A DNA stretch of 23,724 nucleotides, taken from NCBI GenBank assembly GCA_002359185.1, contig DEML01000030.1, positions 288,800 through 312,523 on the forward strand. The letters are read 5' to 3'. The position numbers and the translations under genes were made by a program. The DNA is from Planctomycetaceae bacterium UBA2671. GTDB taxonomy: Bacteria; Planctomycetota; Planctomycetia; Planctomycetales; Planctomycetaceae. The notes beneath the pieces are model-generated. The model ran no database searches and had not been told where the DNA came from. It was given only the letters and a program-made list of their open reading frames with translations. Below are positions 15,984 to 23,705 of the stretch, piece after piece. Every line of letters begins with the position of its first letter. Within the stretch, counting starts at the first letter, position 1.

Positions 15984-17444
15984 ATGAGTCACTCCGAACC
16001 GAACAACAAACTGTTTATCGAAACCGTCGGCTGTCAAATGAACGTCCTCGACAGCGAGCTCGTTGTCGCCGCTCTTCGTCAGGACGGTTACGAACTGACC
16101 GGCAACATGAAAGAGGCCGACACCATCCTGTTCAACACCTGCTCTGTCCGCGAACATGCCGAGCAGAAAATCTACAGTCAGCTCGGACGACTTAAATACA
16201 GCAAAGAGACTCGCCCCAATCTTGTTATTGGAGTCATGGGCTGCATGGCTCAGAAAGATCAAAAACTGATTTTCCAACGCGCCCCTCAGGTCGACATGAT
16301 TGTCGGCACCGGACAACTGGCAGAGATTCCCGAACTGATCAAAGAATCCCGCAAAAAACGCAGCCGTCAAATGGCAATCAGCCTCAGCCGTCGCGGGGGC
16401 TCCCGTACAGAAGTGGCCGACAGCTTCCAGAGTTACGACCCACTCCGCGATCCCACCATGCGTCCCAGCCCGCATCAGGCTTATGTTCGCATCATGATCG
16501 GCTGTGACAAGTTCTGCACTTACTGTGTCGTCCCCACAACTCGAGGCCCGGAACAAAGCCGCGCTCCTTCTGCTTTGGCCAGAGAAACACAAGCCCTTGC
16601 CGAACAGGGCGTCAAAGAAGTCACACTCCTCGGACAAACCGTCAACAGTTACAAGCATGTCGAAGACGGCAAAGAATACCGCATGGCTGACTTGCTGGAA
16701 CTACTTCATAAAACCGAAGGCATTCAGCGAATCAAATTTGTCACCAATTACCCAAAAGACATGACAAACGACCTGCTCTACGCGATTCGCGATCTGCCGA
16801 AAGTCGCTCATTATCTGCACGTCCCTTTGCAGCACGGTTGCGATGAAGTCCTCAAAAAAATGAAGCGGGGCTACACCGTCGGCGAATATCGCGACATGAT
16901 GCACCGCATCCGCGAAATCATTCCCAACTGTGCCGTCTCCAGCGACTTCATCGTCGGCTTCTGTGGCGAAACCGAAGAAGCTCATCAGAAAACGATGGAC
17001 GCCGTCCGCGAGTTCCGCTTCAAAAACAGCTTCATCTTCAAATACTCCGAACGAGCCGGCACCAAAGCCGCCGACAACTATCCGGATGACATCGAGGACA
17101 AGGTCAAAAAACGCCGTAATAACGAAATGCTTGATCTGCAGAACGCAATCAGTGCCGAAGACAACGCCGACTTCATCGGCCGCTCTGTCGAAGTCCTCGT
17201 CGAAGGCCCGAGCAAAAGTGCGGTAAAAGCTGAACAGAACCGCCCGACCAACTCCAGCACAAATCAACTGGTCGGACGCAGTCGCTGCGATCGCATCGTC
17301 GTCTTCGATGGCAATCCCCGCCTTGCCGGTTCCATCGCCAACGTCCAGATTCATGATTGCACACCAACAACCCTCATGGGCGACATCATCACCCGCACCA
17401 TCCAACACGGCTCCTCAACCCTGCTCCCAATCCTCCAGGGATAA
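15984..17444 (+). CDS. miaB: tRNA-2-methylthio-N6-dimethylallyladenosine synthase MiaB
   Basis: The 486-residue protein has all MiaB parts. The N-terminal methylthiotransferase domain carries auxiliary cluster cysteines Cys17 (ETVGCQMN), Cys53 (FNTCSVRE) and Cys87 (GVMGCMAQ). The radical SAM domain has Cys174, 178 and 181 in GCDKFCTYC, with VVPTTRGPEQSR downstream. A C-terminal TRAM-like domain follows (about 395-470). MiaB adds a methylthio group to i6A37 in tRNAs that read U-starting codons, aiding frame maintenance. VVPTTRGPEQSR and TLLGQTVNSY favour MiaB over RimO or MtaB. It has no overlapping neighbour and no adjacent miaA. No strong ribosome-binding site precedes ATG 15984. Confidence 0.95.
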   Translation: MSHSEPNNKLFIETVGCQMNVLDSELVVAALRQDGYELTGNMKEADTILFNTCSVREHAEQKIYSQLGRLKYSKETRPNLVIGVMGCMAQKDQKLIFQRAPQVDMIVGTGQLAEIPELIKESRKKRSRQMAISLSRRGGSRTEVADSFQSYDPLRDPTMRPSPHQAYVRIMIGCDKFCTYCVVPTTRGPEQSRAPSALARETQALAEQGVKEVTLLGQTVNSYKHVEDGKEYRMADLLELLHKTEGIQRIKFVTNYPKDMTNDLLYAIRDLPKVAHYLHVPLQHGCDEVLKKMKRGYTVGEYRDMMHRIREIIPNCAVSSDFIVGFCGETEEAHQKTMDAVREFRFKNSFIFKYSERAGTKAADNYPDDIEDKVKKRRNNEMLDLQNAISAEDNADFIGRSVEVLVEGPSKSAVKAEQNRPTNSSTNQLVGRSRCDRIVVFDGNPRLAGSIANVQIHDCTPTTLMGDIITRTIQHGSSTLLPILQG

Positions 17445-17447
17445 AAA

Positions 17448-17469
17448 GTAGGTCAGGCTGTGCCTGACG
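17448..17469. repeat. Single REP unit, GTCAGGCA family
   Basis: GTAG plus hairpin GTCAGGC-TGT-GCCTGAC, starting four bases after the miaB stop. It lacks the inverted partner seen at 15348-15415. Confidence 0.75.
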
Positions 17470-17509
17470 AAATGTGCCGAATGGAATGTAACTTCTGTAG
17501 ATCACATCT

Positions 17510-17608
17510 GTGCCACGGCTCTGTGAGCCGTATTTTACTGCGTTATGACTTCAGGAACGCGGGAATGAAATAACATCACGCAATACACGGCTCATAGAGC
17601 CGTGGCAC
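17510..17608. repeat. 99-bp MITE-like inverted-repeat element, copy 2
   Basis: Terminal arms GTGCCACGGCTCTGTGAGCC and GGCTCATAGAGCCGTGGCAC flank an interior related to 14495-14592. A T-rich run (TATTTTTTTATTTT) begins at about 17621, so the right half could work as a factor-independent terminator after miaB. Confidence 0.75.
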
Positions 17609-17660
17609 GTTTACTTAACGTATTTTTTTATTTTCAACTAACATTTTTATTGTGTACCGT

Positions 17661-17734
17661 GTACCACTGCTGGCTTGCCCAGCAGTGTTTAATTCGACTG
17701 GGTGGCTGGGGTGGTAGCGAAGCGAAGCCCCCAG
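17661..17734. repeat. Two palindromic repeats in tandem
   Basis: 17661-17687 is hairpin CACTGCTGG-CTTG-CCCAGCAGTG headed by GTAC. 17700-17734 is the CTGGGG/CCCCAG type with a GAAGC-rich loop. The same two repeats occur in the same order and spacing at 9046-9121. Confidence 0.75.
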
Positions 17735-17741
17735 TTCTCTC

Positions 17742-17765
17742 GTTCCCAAGGAGGACCTTGGGAAC
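17742..17765. repeat. Perfect hairpin upstream of recG with AGGA loop
   Basis: A 10-bp perfect stem (GTTCCCAAGG and its complement CCTTGGGAAC) encloses the loop AGGA, 10 bases before ATG 17776. The only Shine-Dalgarno-like sequence nearby (AAGGAGGA) is inside this hairpin. It may be a dispersed repeat or a control element. Confidence 0.75.
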
Positions 17766-17775
17766 AAGTTGAATC

Positions 17776-19938
17776 ATGGTTCTTCTCCCTTCACTGGAGA
17801 ATAATTCAACCATTTGTTCCAATGGTTCCATGACTGAGGAACAAGATAATTCGACCTCCGAACACCCGGAAACCGAACCTCTCGAAACCCCCATCCGGTT
17901 TCTTGAAGGGGTCGGCCCGCATCGTGCCAAACTGCTCAAGAATCTCGATGTCGAAACCGTTCGCGATCTCCTCTGGCTCATCCCCCGCGACATCGTTGAT
18001 CTCTCTCATCTCTCACTCGTCAACGACCTGACCGACGATCGGATTCACACCATCCGCGGACAGATTATCGATTCCGATTCCCGCGCTATTTCCCGCGGCC
18101 GCACAATGACCGCCGCTCTCATGCGCGTCGACGATGGACTCGTCCGCGGCATGTGGTTCAATCAGCCCTGGATGCTCCGGCAACTTCAGTCCGAGCGTTT
18201 TCTGCTCTGGTCTGCCAAGCCGAAGTTTCGCGATAATCGCTGGGAAATGTCGCATCCCCGCATGCAATGGCTCGAAGAAGACGACGAAAACTCCCGCGGC
18301 GAAGTCCTCACAAAATATCGTCTCACCGAAGGCATCACGCTCGACTTATTACGAGGCTACATCCGCACCGCTCTCGAGTTCGTCAAAGGGACACTGGCAG
18401 ATGATCTCCCTGAACGACTACGCAAACACTATAAGCTGCCGCATCTGGAAGAGGCGATTTCCAATCTTCATCGCCCACCAACCGTCGAAGATTTCTACGC
18501 CGCTCGCAGACGACTCGTCTTCGACGAACAGCTCGATTTCCAGATCGGCATGGCTCTCCGCAGACGTCTCCGCCAAACCACCGAACGATCACCGGAAATT
18601 ATTGTCACCCCAAAAATCAACGCGCGTATCAGACGACTCTTCGATTTCACATTCACCGATGGCCAGGAGCAGGCCATCACCGAAATTGTCGACGACCTCA
18701 AAGAATCCCGCCCGATGCACCGCCTCCTGCAGGCTGATGTTGGAGCCGGTAAAACGCTCGTCGCCCTCTACGCCATGCTCGCAACGGTTGCTGCTGGGTA
18801 CCAGGCGGTACTGATGGCACCGACAGAACTACTCGCCCAACAACACTGGAACACCATCCACGAGGCATTACTGCACAGTCGTGTGAAACGCTGCCTGTTA
18901 ACGGGCAGCCTCAAACCAGCCGAGCGTCGTGATCGTCTCGCAAAAATCGCCTCCGGCGAAATGCAGATGATCTTCGGCACCCAAGCCGTCATTCAGAACG
19001 ACGTCCAATATAGTCAACTCGGGTTGGCTGTCATCGACGAACAACACAAATTTGGCGTCGTCCAACGAGGACGTTTTCAAGCCCGCGAAATGGTCCCTCA
19101 CGTTCTCGTCATGACGGCCACTCCCATCCCCCGCAGCCTCTGCCTCACTCAATATGGCGACCTCGACCTCTCCACAATGACCGACCTGCCTCCCGGTCGT
19201 CAACCGATAGTCACTTCTCTCGTCCAGACACCCAAAGTCGAAGCGAAAGCCTGGCAGTTTGTCATCGAGAAACTCCGCGAAGGTCGGCAGGCTTACATCG
19301 TCTGCCCTTACATCGATTCCCCCGATCCCGAAGCTCCTGCTGGAGCATTACAAATCTTCGATCAATTGCAGCACAACCAACTCCGAGACTTTCAACTCGG
19401 GTTGATTCACGGCCAGATGGATCGAGCAGAACAGCAGGTGGTGATGTCCCGCTTCCGTGATCGTCAACTCGATGCCATCGTCGCGACCACTGTCGTCGAA
19501 GTTGGCGTCGATGTCCCCAACGCCACGTTGATGATCATCCAGGACGCCCAGCAGTTCGGCCTCTCCCAACTTCACCAGTTACGCGGACGCATCGGACGAG
19601 GCTCCTTCCGAGGCTTTTGCTTTCTCTTTAGCAAAGCCGCCAATGAAGACTCACTGCAACGTCTTCAAGCCGTCGAACGCTCGAACAACGGCTTCGAAAT
19701 CGCCGAAGCCGACTTCGCCCTGCGTGGCCCCGGCAACGTCCTCGGCACCGAACAACACGGCAGCCAGCCATTCCGTGTGACCGACTTTTCCCGCGACGAA
19801 AAAATCCTCCTCGAAACCAGCCGTGCCGCCTCCAGAATGGTCCAGGCCGGCACCATCGACGAACCCGACTTCGCCCCTCTCAAACGCCGCGTACTGGAAC
19901 GCTTCGGCGATCAACTCGGGTTGACTCGAACAGGCTGA
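17776..19938 (+). CDS. recG: ATP-dependent DNA helicase RecG
   Basis: The product is 720 residues from ATG 17776, or 702 from ATG 17830 (MTEEQ), where family similarity begins soon after; neither has a well-placed ribosome-binding site. The N-terminal wedge region includes the helix-hairpin-helix-like FLEGVGPHRAKLLKNLDVETVRDLLWLIPRD and the OB fold. Helicase motifs: Walker A DVGAGKT (Lys326 from the first start; DVGSGKT is usual), DEQH box (IDEQHKFGV, Asp421), motif III MTATPIPRSL, motif V/VI ATTVVEVGVDVP and QLRGRIGRG. RecG remodels stalled replication forks and branch-migrates Holliday junctions. Length and motifs are complete. No recombination genes adjoin it. Confidence 0.96.
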   Translation: MVLLPSLENNSTICSNGSMTEEQDNSTSEHPETEPLETPIRFLEGVGPHRAKLLKNLDVETVRDLLWLIPRDIVDLSHLSLVNDLTDDRIHTIRGQIIDSDSRAISRGRTMTAALMRVDDGLVRGMWFNQPWMLRQLQSERFLLWSAKPKFRDNRWEMSHPRMQWLEEDDENSRGEVLTKYRLTEGITLDLLRGYIRTALEFVKGTLADDLPERLRKHYKLPHLEEAISNLHRPPTVEDFYAARRRLVFDEQLDFQIGMALRRRLRQTTERSPEIIVTPKINARIRRLFDFTFTDGQEQAITEIVDDLKESRPMHRLLQADVGAGKTLVALYAMLATVAAGYQAVLMAPTELLAQQHWNTIHEALLHSRVKRCLLTGSLKPAERRDRLAKIASGEMQMIFGTQAVIQNDVQYSQLGLAVIDEQHKFGVVQRGRFQAREMVPHVLVMTATPIPRSLCLTQYGDLDLSTMTDLPPGRQPIVTSLVQTPKVEAKAWQFVIEKLREGRQAYIVCPYIDSPDPEAPAGALQIFDQLQHNQLRDFQLGLIHGQMDRAEQQVVMSRFRDRQLDAIVATTVVEVGVDVPNATLMIIQDAQQFGLSQLHQLRGRIGRGSFRGFCFLFSKAANEDSLQRLQAVERSNNGFEIAEADFALRGPGNVLGTEQHGSQPFRVTDFSRDEKILLETSRAASRMVQAGTIDEPDFAPLKRRVLERFGDQLGLTRTG

Positions 19939-19960
19939 GGCTTCATTTTACTTCCAATGA

Positions 19961-20000
19961 GGGTGGCAGGGGCGCTCTCGCAGAGAAGCCCCCCCGAGGC
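19961..20000. repeat. GGGTGG-headed palindromic repeat
   Basis: GGGTGGCAGGGGCGCTCTCG followed by an inverted arm rich in C (AAGCCCCCCCG). It is related to 13185-13224 and lies between the convergent recG and acetyltransferase genes. Confidence 0.6.
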
Positions 20001-20010
20001 GTCGTACCGA

Positions 20011-20499
20011 TTAATCTGAGTTCGATTTTCCTACCGCCTTCAACGTCGCTCCCGCAAGTCGGTACACCGTCCACTCTTCCATCGCCACCGCTCCCATCGA
20101 TTTGTAAAACTCAATCGATGGCTCATTCCAATCAAGCACCGACCATTCCATCCGGCCACAGTTTCGTTCGACAGCGACTTCAGCCACCTTCTTAAATAAC
20201 GCTTTCCCAATGCCCTGCTTCCGGAATTCAGGCTGCACAAACAGATCTTCCAGATACAAACCCCGTCGTCCCAGAAATGTAGAGTAGTTGAAAAAGTAGA
20301 GCGCAAAACCAACACTTTTATTCTCGACTTCAGCCAGCAGACATTCCGCGTCAGGACGATCTCCAAATAACGAATCCCGGATCAACTCCGACGTCGCCAC
20401 CACTTCAGCCTCCATCTTTTCGTAGACCGCCAATTCACGTATCAGAGAAAGAATTGTGCCGCAGTCGTCAGGAATTGCTGGTCGTATCATTGCTCTCAT
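20011..20499 (-). CDS. GNAT N-acetyltransferase, diamine-acetyltransferase-like
   Basis: The 162-residue protein starts at ATG 20499 with AGGA upstream; ATG 20490 (MIRPAIPDD) is an alternative. It has the GNAT layout: strand 1 RPAIPDD, the acetyl-CoA loop VQPEFRKQGIGKALF (about 92-106) with the R/QxxGxG/A pattern, and WNEPSIEFYKSMGA (about 124-137). LYLEDLFVQPEFR plus WNEPSIEFYK is the arrangement seen in spermidine/spermine (diamine) acetyltransferases and related thialysine acetyltransferases. Substrate is probably a polyamine or an amino-acid side chain, but this cannot be settled from sequence. It lies convergent with recG. Confidence 0.85.
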   Translation of the reverse strand: MRAMIRPAIPDDCGTILSLIRELAVYEKMEAEVVATSELIRDSLFGDRPDAECLLAEVENKSVGFALYFFNYSTFLGRRGLYLEDLFVQPEFRKQGIGKALFKKVAEVAVERNCGRMEWSVLDWNEPSIEFYKSMGAVAMEEWTVYRLAGATLKAVGKSNSD

Positions 20500-20538
20500 T
20501 ATCTATTCCTGCTTTCCATAACCTTAAACTCTCCATCG

Positions 20539-20609
20539 GTGCCACGGCTCTGTGAGACGTGTGAAATGCAGGTCGAATTGACAACGCACGGCTCACAGAG
20601 CCGTGGCAC
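20539..20609. repeat. 71-bp inverted-repeat element, short relative of the 98-bp family
   Basis: It has the same terminal arms GTGCCACGGCTCTGTGAG and GGCTCACAGAGCCGTGGCAC as 17510-17608 but a shorter, different interior. It lies in the divergent gap between the acetyltransferase and the lipoprotein; the rest of that gap (20610-20785) holds no gene. Confidence 0.75.
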
Positions 20610-20785
20610 CACCTAAGATATCTCTGTCTAATTATTCGACCTGTCAAACCAGGCAATCTATTCCGATTAAAGTTTCTGTAACGGTTATGACGATCATAAC
20701 CAATGGACAGCGGCGCGGACATTGTCGGTTCCATTCAAAGGAGAACAGAACCACTTTGTAAAGTTGCTTAACAGGGGAAACGGCC

Positions 20786-21865
20786 ATGCGTCCTCAGACG
20801 CGGATTCTCATTCTGATCATCTCCGGACTCCTCAGCGGATTCTCCGGCTGTGCCATCGTGCAGGTCGGCGTTTCCAATCCTGCCCCGAATCTCTCTCGAA
20901 TTGCGATCGCCCCCTTCGTCAACCTCTCCCCGGAACGCAGTGTCGACGGACGTCGATTTGCCGAAGCCTACTATACCGAACTCCAAAAAACGCCTGGTTT
21001 TCAGGTCATTCCCGTGGGCGTCGTCGAAACCGCGATGGTCGAACATCAAATCAATCTCGACTCGCCAGAAGACATGCTCAAACTGGTCGAAATTCTCGAT
21101 GCCGACAGCATCTGCTTCGGAGCCATCACCGAATACTCGCCCTATTATCCCCCACGTCTCGGAATGCAGATTTCCTGGTACACCCCCGGTATCCCCGAGT
21201 TCCAGCCAGGTATTGCGGTCGATCCACAACAACGTAAGAAAATCGAACTGGAATGCCGAGAGGCGGAAGCCGATTCGTCATCCTGGAATCGACGAATCAA
21301 AAAAGCCTGGAACGATGTCACCTGTTCCACGGCTCAACTAAACCCCTTCCGAAACAAGGCCGAAATCAGAGCCCAAAATGCCGATGGCGAAATCGATCCA
21401 CTTCAAGCCGAGTGGGATCGCGCCCTGCAGAAAGCACTGCAGCTCAATTACGAACAGAACCCACCCCTCAGCCTGCCAGTTCATATCGGCCCCGAGTTCG
21501 AGTCTCCCTCTCAAGTGGCTGCATTACAACCACAATCGATGCCAACAGCCGAGATAGAGAAATATCTGTCTTCAGAAATGCATCAGGAAATAGAAGTCTA
21601 CGAAGATCCCTTCGCCTACGGCTCCTCACAACCCTATATGTCCTACACACGAGTGTTCGACGGAGCCGATGCCGACTTCACCGCCAGATTGCGAAACTAT
21701 CTCGAACTGAGCGGCGACCAGCGCAGCGGCGGCTGGACAGGACATCTGCATCGCAGTGAAGACTTCATCCGCTTCTGCATGCACCGCATGATTCTCGAAA
21801 TGCTCCAACTCCACGGCGGCGAAGCCCGCAAACGATTTGTGTTTACATCGAGAAAATATAAATAG
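20786..21865 (+). CDS. Putative lipoprotein with a CsgG/LpoB-like N-terminal domain
   Basis: The 359-residue protein starts at ATG 20786, with AGGGG 8 bases upstream. A lipoprotein signal (RILILIISGLLSGFSGC, lipobox FSGC) precedes the domain. Residues about 35-135 have the strand-helix order of CsgG/LpoB/TolB-N-like folds: RIAIAPFVNLS, then GRRFAEAYYTELQKTPGFQVIP, then VEILDADSICFGAITEYSPYYPPRLGMQISWY. The second half is less ordered (Gln/Glu-rich linker at about 195-270) and ends in a helical FIRFCMHRMILEMLQLHGG. A role in outer-membrane or cell-wall assembly is inference. No partner genes adjoin. It is not a canonical CsgG, because the C-terminal pore part is missing. Confidence 0.7.
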   Translation: MRPQTRILILIISGLLSGFSGCAIVQVGVSNPAPNLSRIAIAPFVNLSPERSVDGRRFAEAYYTELQKTPGFQVIPVGVVETAMVEHQINLDSPEDMLKLVEILDADSICFGAITEYSPYYPPRLGMQISWYTPGIPEFQPGIAVDPQQRKKIELECREAEADSSSWNRRIKKAWNDVTCSTAQLNPFRNKAEIRAQNADGEIDPLQAEWDRALQKALQLNYEQNPPLSLPVHIGPEFESPSQVAALQPQSMPTAEIEKYLSSEMHQEIEVYEDPFAYGSSQPYMSYTRVFDGADADFTARLRNYLELSGDQRSGGWTGHLHRSEDFIRFCMHRMILEMLQLHGGEARKRFVFTSRKYK

Positions 21866-21900
21866 TTAATAGTCGTTAGTTAATAGTGAATAGTAAATTT
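21866..21900. repeat. Short AT-rich tandem-like repeats (GTTAATAGT)
   Basis: Just after the lipoprotein stop, GTTAATAGT-type words repeat about three times (AGTTAATAGTCGTTAGTTAA, then TAGTGAATAGTAAA). They look like spacer DNA. The 230 bases up to the next gene show no other recognised feature. Confidence 0.5.
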
Positions 21901-22131
21901 TTACTCTAACCTCTCATCACTAACCTCTCCCCTCTTTTGGTAGCTTATACCGGTTGCTCGAAAAGTTCTTCAGGATGGCGGAATCATGTCCGATAAGAGT
22001 TACGGACAGGATTAAATAGCCTGAGAACATAATTTCGCGATTCCCTTTCGTCATCACAGGGACAGTTTTGACGTCTGGAAAAGATTCCAGCGGAATCGCG
22101 CGAGAACAAATTCGAGCGGGGGGTACCAGGG

Positions 22132-22368
22132 ATGGGGGAAGAAATTAATGTATTGGCACTTGTCAAAGATGGTCACCGATACATCTTCCTCTACGATGAA
22201 TCCAGCCATGATGAACTGCTGCAGACATTAGGCAGAAACGCCGCCGACCCGGACCTCAATTTTTCCTGGTACGACGCAGCCGTCATGAGCCAACGCGTCC
22301 GTGCCCTCCGCCGTGATAAGCTGAAAGAAACCACTCAACAGGAATCCTTCTACCGAAAATCGGCATAA
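22132..22368 (+). CDS. Small conserved-looking protein of unknown function
   Basis: The 78-residue frame starts at ATG 22132 behind GGGGGG/AGGG. It has a compact alpha/beta look: EINVLALVKDGHRYIFLYDESS, a helix DELLQTLGRNAADPD, then FSWYDAAVMSQRVRALRRD and a polar tail. No signal peptide, metal motif or membrane helix is seen. I recognise no family, but the codon use and the good ribosome-binding site support a real gene. The xerC gene follows after 301 bases, too far for a sure operon. Confidence 0.6.
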   Translation: MGEEINVLALVKDGHRYIFLYDESSHDELLQTLGRNAADPDLNFSWYDAAVMSQRVRALRRDKLKETTQQESFYRKSA

Positions 22369-22377
22369 TCAAAATCC

Positions 22378-22517
22378 GTAGGGTGCGTCCTGACGCACCA
22401 TGCTGCCGACATGGCTTCCACATCGAGTTTCTCTCCATGTACGAAACCATCACATATCATGTATCACAGATAACTTAATATCGACACTCAACTCCGGTGC
22501 GTCAGGACGCCCCCTAC
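22378..22517. repeat. Inverted REP pair (BIME), GGTGCGTC family
   Basis: GTAG plus hairpin GGTGCGTC-CT-GACGCACC at 22378-22399, with the inverted unit GGTGCGTCAGGACGCCCC closed by CTAC at 22496-22517. The 96 bases between them are AT-rich and hold no recognised feature. Confidence 0.75.
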
Positions 22518-22595
22518 TGGACTGCTGGTTTGCCCAGCAGTGTAAAACAGGGTGATGGATTTCAGAATACGCTACACTGGCAGAGCCAGTGCCAC
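22518..22595. repeat. Pair of CACTGCTGG/CACTGGC-type hairpins
   Basis: 22521-22542 is ACTGCTGG-TTTG-CCCAGCAGT. 22574-22595 is ACACTGGCAGAGCCAGTGCCAC, an inverted GTGGCACTGGC-type hairpin. They lie within the leader of xerC. Confidence 0.6.
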
Positions 22596-22669
22596 ACTAT
22601 ATATCTCGATCATCGCAGGCTAAGGATGGCTCGATTGTCGTTTCTGTTTAACGACTCCAAGAGTTCATT

Positions 22670-23569
22670 ATGGAAGCAGCCTTCGATGGTTTTCTGAGAT
22701 ATCTGCGCGTCGAGAGGAATGCCTCCGAACTGACACGGAAATCTTACGCCGAAGATTTTGCATCCTTCCTCGACTACTGCCAGGACCGCCTCGGCTCTGT
22801 CCCCCGACCAGCTGAAGCCGATATCCCCTGCCTGCGTGGATATCTCACCTACCTGCACGAATGCGGCTACCAGCGCACGACGATCGCTCGCCGTCTGGCC
22901 TGTCTGCGCAGTCTCTTCCGCTATTGTTGCCGCGAACAGATGTGTTCATCCAATCCCGCGAAAACATTGCGAACACCGCGCGTCGGAAGAAAACTGCCGC
23001 ACTATTTGACGTCACGAGAAGTCGCAACACTCCTCGAAGCCCCTCCTGCCAACGAAGCCGCTGGCTTGAGAGACCGGGCAATTCTCGAAACACTTTACAC
23101 TGCTGGACTCCGTGTTGCCGAGCTAGTCTCCTTGAATATCGCCGATTGGGATCGCGATGCGAACATCATTCGTGTCCGCGGAAAAGGCAAAAAGGAACGC
23201 ATTGCACCGATTGGAAGTTATGCCGACAAAGCACTATCGCGTTGGTTGGATGTTCGCGAAAATGGACCCAGGTCCACTGCAGATGACCAGCAGGCTCTCT
23301 TCCTCAATAAGTTCGGCTGCCGCCTGACGACGCGCAGCATCGGCCGTATGATTGAAAAATATCTCAAGCAAACAGGCCTGTCCGAGAAGACTTCGCCCCA
23401 TACGTTGCGACACAGTTTCGCCACCCACCTGCTCGATGGCGGAGCCGACTTACGCAGCGTCCAGGAATTACTCGGCCATAAAAGCCTGACAACAACCCAA
23501 ATCTACACCCACGTCAGCGCCGCCCGACTTCGCGATACTTACGAAAAAGCACACCCCCACGCGAAGTAA
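22670..23569 (+). CDS. xerC: Tyrosine recombinase XerC/XerD
   Basis: The 299-residue protein is the normal length for Xer recombinases. The N-terminal SAM-like core-binding domain (1-90) contains FLRYLRVERNASELTRKSYAEDF. The catalytic domain has all six active-site residues: Arg148 (TAGLRVAEL), Lys172 (RGKGKKER), His244 and Arg247 (HTLRHSFATHLL), His270 (LLGHKSL) and the nucleophile Tyr279 (QIYTHVS). Spacing of these is like E. coli XerD, while YLRVERN, FLDYC, ARRLACLRS and the AHPHAK end look more like XerC, so the C/D label is uncertain. Xer pairs resolve chromosome dimers at dif. No phage or integron genes adjoin, and a parS-like site lies 117 bases downstream, so the housekeeping role is favoured. 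Confidence 0.93.
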   Translation: MEAAFDGFLRYLRVERNASELTRKSYAEDFASFLDYCQDRLGSVPRPAEADIPCLRGYLTYLHECGYQRTTIARRLACLRSLFRYCCREQMCSSNPAKTLRTPRVGRKLPHYLTSREVATLLEAPPANEAAGLRDRAILETLYTAGLRVAELVSLNIADWDRDANIIRVRGKGKKERIAPIGSYADKALSRWLDVRENGPRSTADDQQALFLNKFGCRLTTRSIGRMIEKYLKQTGLSEKTSPHTLRHSFATHLLDGGADLRSVQELLGHKSLTTTQIYTHVSAARLRDTYEKAHPHAK

Positions 23570-23685
23570 TGTTGAGTGGCCAGTGGCTAGTGGCCAGAGG
23601 CGAGTGTGAAACTGTGTGGCACGTCCCAGAACGAAGTGATGGGCGTGGTGATCCGCGAACTCATGAATGCCCCTCACCTCTCAAC

Positions 23686-23701
23686 TGTTTCACGTGAAAC
23701 T
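23686..23701. promoter_or_regulatory. parS site (ParB-binding centromere sequence)
   Basis: TGTTTCACGTGAAACT matches the widely conserved chromosomal parS consensus TGTTTCACGTGAAACA at 15 of 16 positions and contains a perfect 14-bp palindrome, GTTTCACGTGAAAC. ParB would nucleate here and, with ParA, drive origin segregation. parS sites usually cluster near the replication origin. No second copy was seen in the window. Confidence 0.8.
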
Positions 23702-23705
23702 AATC

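Noticed and set aside
15963..16658. 231-residue open frame antisense to miaB (and a 235-residue one at 16701-17408)
   Set aside because: Both lie opposite a clearly identified gene with full motifs; they are by-products of its codon bias and show no family motif.
22670..23569. Phage or island integrase
   Set aside because: Length and motif spacing fit housekeeping Xer proteins, and no phage genes, tRNA or attachment repeats lie near.
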